Of a stretch of 64,000 bases of DNA, positions 27,051 to 36,782 are shown one piece after another (the first letter of the stretch is position 1; each line of letters opens with the position of its first letter). Origin of the DNA: Tunicatimonas pelagia. GTDB lineage: Bacteria; Bacteroidota; Bacteroidia; Cytophagales; Cyclobacteriaceae. The stretch spans positions 5,221,001 through 5,285,000 of the forward strand of contig NZ_CP120683.1 in assembly GCF_030506325.1 (NCBI RefSeq), written 5' to 3'. A program made the translations under genes and the position numbers. The notes under the pieces were generated by a model. The model had not been told where the DNA came from and did no database searches. It saw only the letters and a program-made list of their open reading frames with translations.

Positions 27051-28328
27051 TTACCGCTCTATCTTTCGCTCATTGTAGCCAGTATAGATTTGGCGAGGAC
27101 GACCGATCGGCTCTTTGTTCTCGCGCATTTCTTTCCATTGGGCAATCCAGCCCGGGAGGCGACCCAGGGCGAACATTACCGTAAACATATCGGTGGGAAT
27201 ACCCATAGCGCGGTAGATAATTCCTGAGTAGAAATCTACGTTCGGGTACAGCTTCCGCTCTTGGAAGTAATCATCATTCAGGGCGGCTTCTTCCAAGCCT
27301 TTGGCAATATCCAGTACGGGGTCATTCACTCCCAAACCGGATAGCACTTCGTCGGCATTCTTTTTGATGATGCGGGCGCGAGGGTCAAAGTTTTTGTACA
27401 CCCGGTGGCCAAAGCCCATCAGCCGAAACGGATCTTCTTTGTCTTTGGCTTTATCCAGATATTTTTTCACATCGCCCCCATCGGACTTAATATTTTCTAG
27501 CATCTCAATTACAGCCATATTGGCTCCACCGTGTAGTGGCCCCCATAACGCATTAATCCCGGCAGAGATAGAAGCGTATAAGCTGGCCTGAGAAGAGCCT
27601 ACAATTCGAACGGTAGAGGTAGAGCAGTTTTGCTCATGGTCAGCGTGCAGAATGAGCAACTTATCCAGGGCGTCGCTTACTACGGGATCAACCTCATACG
27701 GCTCAGCCGGCAGGGCGAACATCATCTTCAGAAAATTACTACAGTAATCCTGACGATTGTCCGGGTAATTTACCGGATGACCAATTTTATGCTTATACGC
27801 CCAGGCGGCAAACGTAGGAAGCTTGGCAATAATACGGATGATACTCAGCTTAACTTCTTCTTTAGAACGGTTGGGATCGAGTGATTCAGGGTAGAAGGCC
27901 GTTAAGGAGCATACCAACGAAGAAAGCACACCCATAGGATGGGCACTGGAAGGAAACCCATCCAGAATTTTCTTATAATCTTCGTGTACCATTGTGTGGT
28001 ACGTAATTTCTTCTTTGAAGGCAGAGAACTCATCTGCCGAAGGAAGCTCGCCATTAATGAGTAGATAGGCTACTTCTAGAAAAGAAGACTTGGAGGTAAG
28101 CTCCTCAATAGAGTAGCCCCGGTAGCGAAGAATACCTTGCTCGCCATCTAGGAAAGTGATAGAACTGGTAGTAGATCCGGTATTTTTGAATCCGGGATCA
28201 ATAGTAATGTACCCACTTTGCCCACGCAGTTTACTAATATCAACCGCTTTTTCTTCTTCTGATCCTTCAACAATAGGTAGTTCGTAGGTATCGCCGTTTA
28301 TTTTTAATTCAGCAGTATTATCAGCCAT
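27051..28328 (-). CDS. gltA: Citrate synthase
   Basis: The 425-residue protein matches the length of the hexameric bacterial type I enzyme (E. coli about 427). The N-terminal ~45 residues are the type I beta domain. Then come DGEQGILRYRGY, GPLHGGANMAV with the active-site His, GFGHRVYKNFDPRA with the second His, and VDFYSGIIYRAMG with the catalytic Asp region. It condenses acetyl-CoA with oxaloacetate at entry to the TCA cycle. It stands alone between the sulfotransferase and prohibitin genes. Confidence 0.97.
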   Translation of the reverse strand: MADNTAELKINGDTYELPIVEGSEEEKAVDISKLRGQSGYITIDPGFKNTGSTTSSITFLDGEQGILRYRGYSIEELTSKSSFLEVAYLLINGELPSADEFSAFKEEITYHTMVHEDYKKILDGFPSSAHPMGVLSSLVCSLTAFYPESLDPNRSKEEVKLSIIRIIAKLPTFAAWAYKHKIGHPVNYPDNRQDYCSNFLKMMFALPAEPYEVDPVVSDALDKLLILHADHEQNCSTSTVRIVGSSQASLYASISAGINALWGPLHGGANMAVIEMLENIKSDGGDVKKYLDKAKDKEDPFRLMGFGHRVYKNFDPRARIIKKNADEVLSGLGVNDPVLDIAKGLEEAALNDDYFQERKLYPNVDFYSGIIYRAMGIPTDMFTVMFALGRLPGWIAQWKEMRENKEPIGRPRQIYTGYNERKIER

Positions 28329-28398
28329 AGGAAAAGTTTGTTAGGAAATAGATGATTTATATTATAAAAAAGCTTTACAGTATAAATGTAAATTCAGC

Positions 28399-29223
28399 TT
28401 AATTGTTACCAAGAATTAGCGGTAATCCACCTTCTCCCCCCCCAATTACTACCACTTTACTGTTACTTGACTCAGAAAGTTGGGTAGTAGCTTCAATACC
28501 GCGCATTTTTAGCAGTTCCTCAGTTAAACTGCTGTTGATGATTTTGTTAGCCTGGGCTTCACCCTCAGCGGCAATGCGCTTCCGTTCGGCTTCGCTCTTT
28601 TCCCGCTCTAGCCGGAATTGGTACGCCAAAGCTTCTTGCTCCTGCTTCAACTTCGACTCTATAGCCGTCCGGATTTGGTCGGGTAAGTTAATTGACCGGA
28701 TCAGTAAGGCGCGCATCTGAATATTATTTGCCTCGCTCTGGAGAATTTCTTCGGTTTCTAGAATAATAGCCTCTTCCACTTCAGCACGCTTGGTAGAATA
28801 GATTTCCTCGGCAGTGTAGCGACCCATTACTCGCCGTACAGTAGAGCGCACCTCGGGAACGATGAGTTGTAGTATAAAGTCCTTGCCGAAGTTCTCGTGC
28901 AGAAAGCCTACTTTGTTGTACATAGGATGAAAGCGGACTGAGACATCTACGGCAATGTTCAATCCATTTTTATCTAATACGTCCATGGTTTCCTCTACGT
29001 TCTGCTCACGCACATTGTACACGTGCATCTCATTCCAGGGAGCCTTTACCACAAATCCTGGTTCAAACACTTTATCTTTTTGTAATCCACCACCAAAGGG
29101 CTTAAACAATACGCCCCGTTCCCCGGCATCAATTGTGAGAAATAAGCTGGACGATAAATAAATAATGGCAAAAAATAAAGCAACACCAATAACAATGAAA
29201 GGAAGAAATTTTCGATTATCCAT
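28399..29223 (-). CDS. Prohibitin-like SPFH-domain membrane protein
   Basis: The 274-residue protein has one N-terminal membrane helix (about 7-29) and an SPFH/band-7 domain (ERGVLFKPFGGGL; FVVKAPWNEMHVYNVREQ). A long charged coiled coil follows (about 180-225, EQEALAYQFRLEREKSEAERKRIAAEGEAQ in part), with a Gly-rich end. This is the prohibitin layout: ring-forming scaffolds on the membrane that in other organisms control FtsH-type proteases. No nfeD or ftsH neighbour is visible. The upstream 325-bp gap is shared with the divergent CBS gene. Confidence 0.92.
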   Translation of the reverse strand: MDNRKFLPFIVIGVALFFAIIYLSSSLFLTIDAGERGVLFKPFGGGLQKDKVFEPGFVVKAPWNEMHVYNVREQNVEETMDVLDKNGLNIAVDVSVRFHPMYNKVGFLHENFGKDFILQLIVPEVRSTVRRVMGRYTAEEIYSTKRAEVEEAIILETEEILQSEANNIQMRALLIRSINLPDQIRTAIESKLKQEQEALAYQFRLEREKSEAERKRIAAEGEAQANKIINSSLTEELLKMRGIEATTQLSESSNSKVVVIGGGEGGLPLILGNN

Positions 29224-29548
29224 AAGTTTAAATACAGGTTTTTGGTTGTTTAGAAGAAATCTGATTAAACCTTTTCAGCAAAACAACAGTATGTGAAATA
29301 GAGCAGTTAGACTACTAACAACATTCATTTTGTTCATCTTCACGAAGCGAAGGTAGTAAAGGTTTTCGCATCCTATTCAAGAATTTATAAAAATCGTCTT
29401 CATTACGGTGGTTTTTACATTTTGATCGCAGATATTGGTAATTTTATACCAGAATATAATACGCTACAATTTAAACTACAGCTCCTGTAGCATCCTATAT
29501 GTAGGCTACAGGAGCTGATTTATGTGCAATACTTAAGTAAAGAGCTTT
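29224..29548. other. Divergent intergenic region (325 bp) holding a strong hairpin
   Basis: The region lies between the prohibitin-like gene (-) and cystathionine beta-synthase (+), so it must hold two promoters. I see no coding frame. Its only conspicuous structure is the perfect inverted repeat at 29479-29517. Confidence 0.6.
29479..29517 (+). promoter_or_regulatory. Perfect 13-bp inverted repeat in the cbs leader
   Basis: CAGCTCCTGTAGC (29479-29491) pairs perfectly with GCTACAGGAGCTG (29505-29517) around a 13-base loop. It ends 31 bp before the cbs start. There is no T run and no upstream gene on this strand to terminate, so an operator or 5'-UTR regulatory hairpin fits better than a terminator. 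Confidence 0.5.
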
Positions 29549-30919
29549 ATGTACTACAACTCTATTATAGAAACCATCGGCAACACCCCGCTCATTAAAC
29601 TTAATACGTTGAACGAAGGAATTGAAGGGACAATTCTGGCCAAAGTGGAGTACTTCAATCCGGGTAATTCGGTAAAAGACCGCATTGCCATTAAAATGGT
29701 AGAAGATGCTGAGAAAGATGGACGGTTACGCCCTGGCGGAACCATTATTGAAGGAACCTCCGGCAATACGGGCATGGGATTGGCCCTGGCAGCCGTGGCG
29801 AAAGGCTATAAGTGTATTTTCACCTTAGCCGATAAACAATCGCAGGAGAAGATTGATATTTTGCGGGCGGTAGGGGCTGAAGTAGTGGTGTGCCCTACCA
29901 ATGTGCCACCTGAAGATCCGCGCTCATATTACTCCGTAGCCAAGAAGTATAATGAAACCATCCCTAACTCTTTTTACCCTAATCAGTACGATAACCTCTC
30001 CAACCAAGCAGCGCACTACGAGACTACGGGACCAGAAATTTGGGAGCAGACCGAAGGGAAGATTACACACTTTGCGGCAGGAGTTGGTACCGGTGGAACC
30101 GTTAGTGGGGTGTCTAAGTACTTGAAAGAACAAAACGCTGATGTGTTCACACTAGGCATTGACACCTACGGATCGGTATTTAAAAAATATAAGGAAACCG
30201 GGGAGTTCGATGAGAAAGAAGTGTTTCCGTATCTGACCGAAGGAATTGGCGAAGATATTTTGCCCAAAAACGTTGACTTCGATCTGATTGACGAATTCAT
30301 TAAAGTAACTGATAAAGATGCGGCCATTATGGCTCGCCGACTAGCTCGGGAGGAAGGGTTGTTTATTGGATGGTCCTGCGGTTCAGCTATGCACGGAGCA
30401 CTGCGTTGGGCACGAAAAAATTTAAAGAAAGACGACCTAATGGTCGTACTGCTACCCGACCACGGCACCCGCTACTTAGGAAAAATCTACAACGATAGCT
30501 GGATGAAAGACCACGGCTATCTGGAAAAGCGGGAGTTTGCCACCGCCCAAGATATTCTTCGTAATCGCAATGGTTCTAGCGAATTAACAACCATCCCAGC
30601 GGATACTTCGGTAGGTGAGGCTATTAAAATTTTAAACCAACAGGCAATCTCTCAAATTCCGGTGACCGAAAACGATGAGTTTGTGGGCAGCCTGACGGAC
30701 TCTAAGTTGCTGCACAAACTTATTGAAGAACCGGAGCTTCGAAGCGAACCCGTTTCCAAACTAATGGATAAACCCTTCCAGTTTGTTTCCCCCCGTGATA
30801 CGCTGGATGTGCTTTCGTCACTCATTGACAAAGAAAATAAAGCTTTACTAGTGCGCGATCAACTCAACCAGGTACATATCATTACCCAGTCTGACCTGCT
30901 GATGGCGATGAGTAGTTAG
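29549..30919 (+). CDS. cbs: Cystathionine beta-synthase (PLP enzyme with CBS domains)
   Basis: The 456-residue protein has a fold-type II PLP domain and a C-terminal pair of CBS domains (from about 340). The Schiff-base lysine is Lys43 in NPGNSVKDRIA. The phosphate loop is EGTSGNTG (68-75), and a second Gly-rich loop is GVGTGGTVSG. With both parts present it fits cystathionine beta-synthase, which joins serine and homocysteine; cysteine synthase alone would lack the CBS pair. CBS domains usually bind adenosyl ligands as a regulatory input. It is a single gene with a structured leader. Confidence 0.9.
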   Translation: MYYNSIIETIGNTPLIKLNTLNEGIEGTILAKVEYFNPGNSVKDRIAIKMVEDAEKDGRLRPGGTIIEGTSGNTGMGLALAAVAKGYKCIFTLADKQSQEKIDILRAVGAEVVVCPTNVPPEDPRSYYSVAKKYNETIPNSFYPNQYDNLSNQAAHYETTGPEIWEQTEGKITHFAAGVGTGGTVSGVSKYLKEQNADVFTLGIDTYGSVFKKYKETGEFDEKEVFPYLTEGIGEDILPKNVDFDLIDEFIKVTDKDAAIMARRLAREEGLFIGWSCGSAMHGALRWARKNLKKDDLMVVLLPDHGTRYLGKIYNDSWMKDHGYLEKREFATAQDILRNRNGSSELTTIPADTSVGEAIKILNQQAISQIPVTENDEFVGSLTDSKLLHKLIEEPELRSEPVSKLMDKPFQFVSPRDTLDVLSSLIDKENKALLVRDQLNQVHIITQSDLLMAMSS

Positions 30920-31020
30920 GCTAAGCACTGTGCGGTTTCGCACACCAACTGTTCAATTTTGGTCAGTAACAGTGAAGTAAATCTACCTTAGAAGCACTGT
31001 GAGGGTAGTGGCACGTCTTT

Positions 31021-31092
31021 TAATGACTAATGATTGATGACTAATGATTAATGCTCCTTCATTATTCATCAGTCATTAATCATCAATCATAT
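31021..31092. repeat. Inverted heptad arrays abutting a start codon
   Basis: Five 7-bp units of consensus TRATGAY fill 31021-31055. After 5 bp, four units of the inverted consensus ATYARTC/ATTATTC fill 31061-31088, and the permease ATG follows at 31093. The two halves can pair into one long imperfect hairpin. This is the cleanest example of the heptad class in the window. Confidence 0.8.
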
Positions 31093-33471
31093 ATGATACG
31101 AAACTATCTGCTCATTGCTCTGCGCAACGCTCGTCGCAACAAAGTATATTTAATCATCAACGTGCTGGGTTTAGGACTCGGTTTAGCTTGTATGCTTACC
31201 GCTTACACATTTTTTGCCTTCAATCAGGAGTTTGATAGTTACTTCTCAGATACCGACAATATTTACCGGGTACAGCGTACGCTGGCGGGTGAACGAGCAT
31301 CTCAGGGCATAGGCGAGCGTATTCCGCTACCATTGGCAGTTACCGCGTCTGAGGAAATTTCGGGAGTACAGGAGGCTACCAGAGTATTTGCCGCTAGTGA
31401 ACTGCTTCGTACCGATGACGAGGTGTTTAGCGAATATATTGGCTTTACCGACACTAACTTCTTTACGTTCTTTCCTTTTCAGATCAAATTCGGTGAAACT
31501 GGTTCGTACACCGGAACGGACAAGGTTATCCTCAACGAAGAATTAGCGAGCAAATTTTTTGAAGATAAAAATCCGGTAGGGCAGACACTCACCTTGCGGT
31601 TCGGCGACGGACAAGAAGTGTCGCTTACCGTGGGGGCAGTAGTTACTTATCCTGAGAATACTAGTTTCTACTACGATGCCTTCGTTCCGCTTTCTCACTA
31701 CTTAGCTATCGGAAACCATAATCAGGACGATTGGGCGGCGGGTATTCGTTCCAATACATTTCTTAAGTTGAGTTCTTCGCAGGCCGTTAATGAAGTTAAT
31801 ACTCAACTAGAAAAGTTTGTAGCTACGGCTAATGCTACAGATATAACCTATAAGTACCGCGATTTTTGGGTAATCCCTTTCCGAGACTCTCGAGTAAACG
31901 AAAACGAAATTCGGGGAGATGCCACCTACACCAATCGCCGCATTAACCCGGTAGCCACTATAATTTTTGGCACATTGGCGTTTTTGATTTTGCTATTAGC
32001 CTGTTTCAACCTCACTAATACCTCAATTGCGCTAGCTTCTCGCCGGTTGAAAGAGATTGGTATTCGCAAAGTAATGGGGGGAATGCGCCACCAGTTAGTG
32101 GTACAGCACTTGTTAGAAATCATATTGATTGGAGTATTAGCAATCGGAGTTGGATGGTTGATAGCGCAGTATTTATCTGTCGCCTTCTTCAATCTATGGG
32201 ACACGCCTTTTTCCCTAGACGATGTTAACCTATGGAATATGAGTTTGGCATTGGTGCTACTGCTGGTGCTGGTTGCTATGATTGCCGGACTGTATCCCGC
32301 TATTTACAGCACGCGCTTTCATCCGGCTACTATTTTGAAGGGAAACCTAAAGTTGAAGGGCTCTAACTGGTTCACTCGTAGTTTGCTCAGTCTGCAATTT
32401 GCCTTGTCCATCGCCTTACTTATTGGCGGTTTCGTGGCAATTAGCAATACTGAATATCTGCAAAACCTGGATCTTGGTTACGATATTCATGAGGTTATTA
32501 GCCTGGGAGGTTTGGAACCACCGGAAGCCCAGATGCTGCTAATAGAAGCTCAGCAGCATCCTAAAGTGAAAATAGTATCGGCACTTCGTGGTAGCGATAT
32601 TTGGGGCAATGGTTCTAAAGAAGTACAAGTGGATACTGCTACCTTCGCTAGTCGTATTTTTCAAGTGGATGCTAATTACTTGGAAACGGTCGGTATGGAT
32701 ATATCAGTCGGTCGGGGTTTCAACGCTGACCGCGCTTCTGATTATACCGAGGCCGTGCTGGTGAATGTAGCCTTTGTCGAGAAAATGAATTGGGATGATC
32801 CGATCAACCAGCGTATTCTTTATCAAGATACCGCTCGTTACGTGATTGGCGTAGTCCAAAATATTGTAAACAACCTTTACGATAACGAACAACGTCCGAG
32901 TCTTTTTCGTCAGATACAGCCCGAGCGATATTCTAAGGTGATGATTAAAGCCGCACCCGATGATCTGGCCGAGATAGATGAATATTTGCAGAGCCGATGG
33001 AAAGAAATTGTTCCCTTTGAGCCTTACGAATCCTCTTATCTTACCCAGGCGGCGATGTACTACCCCATACGTGAGATGCGAAACCTTAAGAAAGTATATT
33101 TCTTTCTGGCGGTACTGGGTGGTTTGCTTGCCGTAGCTGGTATCTTTTCGCTGGCGCAAATCAATATAGCCCGACGCAATAAAGAAATTGGCGTTCGTAA
33201 GGTACTGGGCGCTTCGGTCGCTAAAATCATCAACACGCTCAACCGGGAGTTTGTCTGGATACTGGCCGTTTCGGCGGTGCTGGGGGGTGGAATAGGCTAT
33301 CTGTATAATTGGGCTTTTTTAGAAAATTTTTACGCCTTCCATATCGAGATCGGACTATTTCCGCTGATCGTTTCCGGGGTAATCATTGTGGGTATCGCGT
33401 TGCTTACCACGTCTCTCACTATTCGTAGAACGGCAAATACAAATCCTGCCCAGGTTCTGCGGGATGAATAA
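31093..33471 (+). CDS. FtsX/MacB-like ABC transporter permease
   Basis: I start at ATG 31093 (792 residues, MIRNYLLIALRNARRNK). An in-frame ATG at 31051 lies inside the repeat. The layout is a first membrane helix (about 20-42), a periplasmic MacB-type core domain, three helices with an FtsX block (about 290-410), a second periplasmic domain, then a second FtsX block (about 670-780, with RNKEIGVRKVLGAS). This duplicated form is common in Bacteroidota. Its ATPase is not nearby, so the substrate is unknown. Confidence 0.92.
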   Translation: MIRNYLLIALRNARRNKVYLIINVLGLGLGLACMLTAYTFFAFNQEFDSYFSDTDNIYRVQRTLAGERASQGIGERIPLPLAVTASEEISGVQEATRVFAASELLRTDDEVFSEYIGFTDTNFFTFFPFQIKFGETGSYTGTDKVILNEELASKFFEDKNPVGQTLTLRFGDGQEVSLTVGAVVTYPENTSFYYDAFVPLSHYLAIGNHNQDDWAAGIRSNTFLKLSSSQAVNEVNTQLEKFVATANATDITYKYRDFWVIPFRDSRVNENEIRGDATYTNRRINPVATIIFGTLAFLILLLACFNLTNTSIALASRRLKEIGIRKVMGGMRHQLVVQHLLEIILIGVLAIGVGWLIAQYLSVAFFNLWDTPFSLDDVNLWNMSLALVLLLVLVAMIAGLYPAIYSTRFHPATILKGNLKLKGSNWFTRSLLSLQFALSIALLIGGFVAISNTEYLQNLDLGYDIHEVISLGGLEPPEAQMLLIEAQQHPKVKIVSALRGSDIWGNGSKEVQVDTATFASRIFQVDANYLETVGMDISVGRGFNADRASDYTEAVLVNVAFVEKMNWDDPINQRILYQDTARYVIGVVQNIVNNLYDNEQRPSLFRQIQPERYSKVMIKAAPDDLAEIDEYLQSRWKEIVPFEPYESSYLTQAAMYYPIREMRNLKKVYFFLAVLGGLLAVAGIFSLAQINIARRNKEIGVRKVLGASVAKIINTLNREFVWILAVSAVLGGGIGYLYNWAFLENFYAFHIEIGLFPLIVSGVIIVGIALLTTSLTIRRTANTNPAQVLRDE

Positions 33472-33479
33472 GCATAACC

Positions 33480-33496
33480 CTTCCCTTAGTGGGAAG
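33480..33496. terminator. Hairpin between convergent genes
   Basis: CTTCCC pairs with GGGAAG around TTAGT in the 36-bp gap between the permease (+) and the sulfatase (-). It may end transcription from both sides. No T run follows, so this is weak. Confidence 0.35.
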
Positions 33497-33507
33497 TCGC
33501 GGAGAGG

Positions 33508-34983
33508 TTAAGGTTCTTTGAAAAGGCCAGTATTACCTTCTTCCCAGACCAGCAACAGAGATTCTACCAAGTCAGGAGACTGATCAGCAATATTTTCATT
33601 CTCGTATGGATCGCTCTGATGGTTATAGAGTTCGGTGATTGGCTGTTCCTCTCGGAAGTATTTAGTGAGACGATACTGGTCTGTCCGTACGGTAATTCCT
33701 TGCCGGAAGTAACTATAGGCAGTGTTTCTCCAATCGGCATTGGCGTCAGACATTACATTGACTAAGCTGCTTCCGTCAACAGATTTGGAGGCTTTCATCT
33801 TGCACAGTTCCATCAGGGTGGGGTAGATGTCGACCGTGCTAACGATCTCATCGTGTTGCTTGCCTTGGCTATCTGGGGTTTTAATCATAAATGCACTGCG
33901 GAGGGCGTACTCAAAGTTGGTGTGTTTACCCCAGATGCGGTCATCACCCAGGTGCCAACCGTGGTCGCCCCACACCACCACAATGGTGTTCTCATCCAAC
34001 CCGAGTCGGGCTAATTCATCCAACACTTTTCCTACTTGGGCATCAATGTAGCTAATGCTGGCGTAGTAACCGTGCTTTAGTTTGCGGGCGTACTCATCCG
34101 AAACAGGTTGCTCCAGCGTCGCGGATTCATCACCCAGTTGATATTGGTTAAATTCGCCGTTATTGTGCAAACTGGCCGGATGAACGTTAGCGGGTATATC
34201 GGGCGAGTTAGTTAGCAGAATATCGGTTCGGTCGTACATATCCCAGTATTTTTTAGGGGCATTGAACGGCAGATGCGGTTTAAAGAAACCAACTCCCAGA
34301 AAGAAAGGCTCGTCTCTAGTTGCAAACTCCTGTAGCTTTTTCACAGCCAGCTCGGTAGTTAACCCGTCGGGATAATCAGTATCGGCAACATCTGCTGCCT
34401 CGTAGGGCTTCACCTGTTTGTTTTTACCCTGCCGATTCGATCCGTCAGCGTAGCCGAAGAAAGCGTTCCAGCCGGTTCCCCATTTCCCGGCATCAAACAA
34501 CATTTCGTCCCAGCTATCGGGCATTTCCCACTCGGTGCCTACCGGGTCAGTGTAGCCGTACAGCAATCCATCCACGTAGTGACTGATTTTACCGATGCCC
34601 ACTGTGTAGTAGCCGTCTCTTCGGAGCTTGGCTATGAAGGTTTCCGGGCGGTCTTCTTCGGGCTTTTCCGCAATCAGCTTACGAATGGCATCGTTGGAAA
34701 CCGCTGTCTTGGTGCGAGGATACAAACCGGTAAGCAATCCGTAGCGGGAAGCCCCGCAGGTAGGCACCGTTACAAAGTGGTTGGTAAACAAATGCGACTG
34801 CGAAGCTAGCTTATCTAGATTAGGCGACTGTACTACCGAATTCCCGTAGCAACCCAGCTCGGGGCGCAGGTCGTCAATACAGATGAATAATACATTTGGC
34901 GGAGATGTAGTCTCCTGCGACCACACCTCCGTAATTTGAAGAAGAAATAGGCAAAGAAAGGTGAGTTTAATGTTGCTTCTCAT
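33508..34983 (-). CDS. Secreted sulfatase (iduronate-2-sulfatase-like)
   Basis: The 491-residue protein has a signal peptide (about 1-22) and the sulfatase core. The first metal-site aspartates are Asp37/Asp38 (ICIDDLRPELGCYG). The formylglycine motif is C76-G-A-S-R80 followed by YGLLTG. VWGDHGWHLGDDRIWGK is the C-terminal metal/substrate block. The CxAxR variant and DDLRPELGCYG fit the iduronate-sulfatase-like group. Cys76 must be oxidised to formylglycine by another gene product. It is the last gene of the sigma-FecR-SusC-SusD operon, so its substrate is probably a sulfated glycan taken up by that system. Confidence 0.93.
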   Translation of the reverse strand: MRSNIKLTFLCLFLLQITEVWSQETTSPPNVLFICIDDLRPELGCYGNSVVQSPNLDKLASQSHLFTNHFVTVPTCGASRYGLLTGLYPRTKTAVSNDAIRKLIAEKPEEDRPETFIAKLRRDGYYTVGIGKISHYVDGLLYGYTDPVGTEWEMPDSWDEMLFDAGKWGTGWNAFFGYADGSNRQGKNKQVKPYEAADVADTDYPDGLTTELAVKKLQEFATRDEPFFLGVGFFKPHLPFNAPKKYWDMYDRTDILLTNSPDIPANVHPASLHNNGEFNQYQLGDESATLEQPVSDEYARKLKHGYYASISYIDAQVGKVLDELARLGLDENTIVVVWGDHGWHLGDDRIWGKHTNFEYALRSAFMIKTPDSQGKQHDEIVSTVDIYPTLMELCKMKASKSVDGSSLVNVMSDANADWRNTAYSYFRQGITVRTDQYRLTKYFREEQPITELYNHQSDPYENENIADQSPDLVESLLLVWEEGNTGLFKEP

Positions 34984-35054
34984 ATATTCAAGGTTGTCTG
35001 CTTTAGCGAATATACAGAGTTTGCCATCATAAATTACCTTCTTATACTCATAAG

Positions 35055-36764
35055 CTAATTTGCCGAATAACCTGGGTTCTGCTCCAGCGTAGCTCCGGTA
35101 TTACTCTCTATCTCACTGAATGGTATTGGAAATAAATTGTGATAGGGCTGTACATCGCAGCCAAAATTAGTAGCCACCGGGTTTCCGTTGCAATAACGAC
35201 TGGTTCGATCGTACAGTAGACCCAATCGATTCAGCGTAAGTCGTCGTTTTTCTTCTACTCCCAACTCTCGCATTCGCTCGTCCAGAATGTAGTCAATATC
35301 TATTTCACCGGGGGTAACCGGAATTGCTCGTGCCCTTCCCCGGACTACGTTGATGTCAGCGGCAGCACTGGTGGCATCGCCGTTGCCTAAATGGGCCTCG
35401 GCCCGGAGTAAATATGTTTCGGCAAGTCGGATGAAGTACTGATCGGTGTAGGTGCTACCGGTAGCGGAGGCATTCATCGTTTGTAATTCAGGGTCGACAA
35501 ACAATTCCGGCGGATGATTACCGGGAGTAAATACCTTGGACTGAAATGGGTAGAACCGCCGGATCGTATCTTCGTTGGTTTGCCGAAACAAATCCAGGTA
35601 CTCCGAGATCATCTGGCCAAACCATTCCGATTCAGGATTATTGAAAGCCACATCCCGGATGAAGTTGTATTCAGAGTTTCGCATATCGTTCGGGTCACTC
35701 TGCCAAATGCCGTAGTTCAGATGATCGGTACCTCGTAAGCGGCCAATTCCTCGTCCGGAAGTATAGGAAACCCCTAAAGGGAGAAACGGGGTTACCCCCG
35801 AGGGGTCAGTCACACTAAAGGTATACGGACGGGGCGCATGGTCTCGCTCTAGCTGGGCACCATCTCTGCTTCCAGACTGTAGTTCACCGCCCAGTATATC
35901 TACCTCCTGCTGAAATACCCAAATGCCTTCGGTATTACCCGATCCACGGTTTTGGTTTTGCCTTCGGAATAAGTCCCAGTATACGTCGCCCGGTTCGCTT
36001 TGCCGGGAACCAAACCGTTCGGTCATCAGGGCGGTAGCGGGGTCATCAATAACTATAGTGGTAGCATTGATGGCATCTGTCCAACGTTCCAGCGCTACAT
36101 ATACGTCGGCTAACAAATGATAAGCTGCCAGATTAGAAACCTGTCCATCTTCAACTTCGGTGATTCCGGGGAGATTTTGAGCGGCAAACGCTAAGTCAGC
36201 TACCGCTTGCTCGTACACCTCTTGTCGGGAAGCTCGTTGGTAGTCCGTTTTGGGAGAACTAACCGCTTCTAATTCAATGGGAACGCCGCCGTACAGATAA
36301 CCTAAGTTACGGTAAGAAAGCCCCCGGAATAATCTGGTGTCTGCCTCTATGCTAATCTTTTGTTCATCAGTTAATTCGGAGTCTGATAAACGATCCAAAA
36401 TAATGTTAGCCGAAGAGATGATTCCGTAATACTCCCGCCAGTGATAGGTGGTTTGAATAGAATTAGGAGTCAGCGTGGCTAAGTAGCTACCGAAGCGTTG
36501 ATTGAGTTGCTGGGCACCATTGTAGCCAATATCGGTTCCGTACAGATAATCCAGCGGACGGTGTTCACTAGCGGAGAGCATTACTCGTAGATTATCGTAC
36601 AGTGCGTAGACCGATGAGTTGAAATCATCTACGGTAACAAAGGCGTTATCTGGACTGGCGAAATCCAGCGGTACTTCCCGTAAAATCTCAGTTTCGTTGC
36701 AGCTCAAGGTCAGCAGCATCATTAAGGGCAATAAGAAGGTTCTGAGGTATATATTAGTTGTCAT
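35055..36764 (-). CDS. SusD/RagB-family glycan-binding lipoprotein
   Basis: The 569-residue lipoprotein has a signal peptide ending in LTLSC with Cys22 as the lipidation site. It has the SusD family's N-terminal motif region (DNAFVTVDDFNSSVYALY), tetratricopeptide-like helices (LFRGLSYRNLGYLYGGVP), and the C-terminal block RLAETYLLRAEAHLGNGD. It sits on the outer face of the outer membrane and delivers ligand to the SusC pore encoded 18 bp upstream in the operon. Ligand specificity cannot be read from sequence; the neighbouring sulfatase suggests a sulfated saccharide. Confidence 0.95.
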   Translation of the reverse strand: MTTNIYLRTFLLPLMMLLTLSCNETEILREVPLDFASPDNAFVTVDDFNSSVYALYDNLRVMLSASEHRPLDYLYGTDIGYNGAQQLNQRFGSYLATLTPNSIQTTYHWREYYGIISSANIILDRLSDSELTDEQKISIEADTRLFRGLSYRNLGYLYGGVPIELEAVSSPKTDYQRASRQEVYEQAVADLAFAAQNLPGITEVEDGQVSNLAAYHLLADVYVALERWTDAINATTIVIDDPATALMTERFGSRQSEPGDVYWDLFRRQNQNRGSGNTEGIWVFQQEVDILGGELQSGSRDGAQLERDHAPRPYTFSVTDPSGVTPFLPLGVSYTSGRGIGRLRGTDHLNYGIWQSDPNDMRNSEYNFIRDVAFNNPESEWFGQMISEYLDLFRQTNEDTIRRFYPFQSKVFTPGNHPPELFVDPELQTMNASATGSTYTDQYFIRLAETYLLRAEAHLGNGDATSAAADINVVRGRARAIPVTPGEIDIDYILDERMRELGVEEKRRLTLNRLGLLYDRTSRYCNGNPVATNFGCDVQPYHNLFPIPFSEIESNTGATLEQNPGYSAN

Positions 36765-36782
36765 AATTATCGAATTTGAAGG

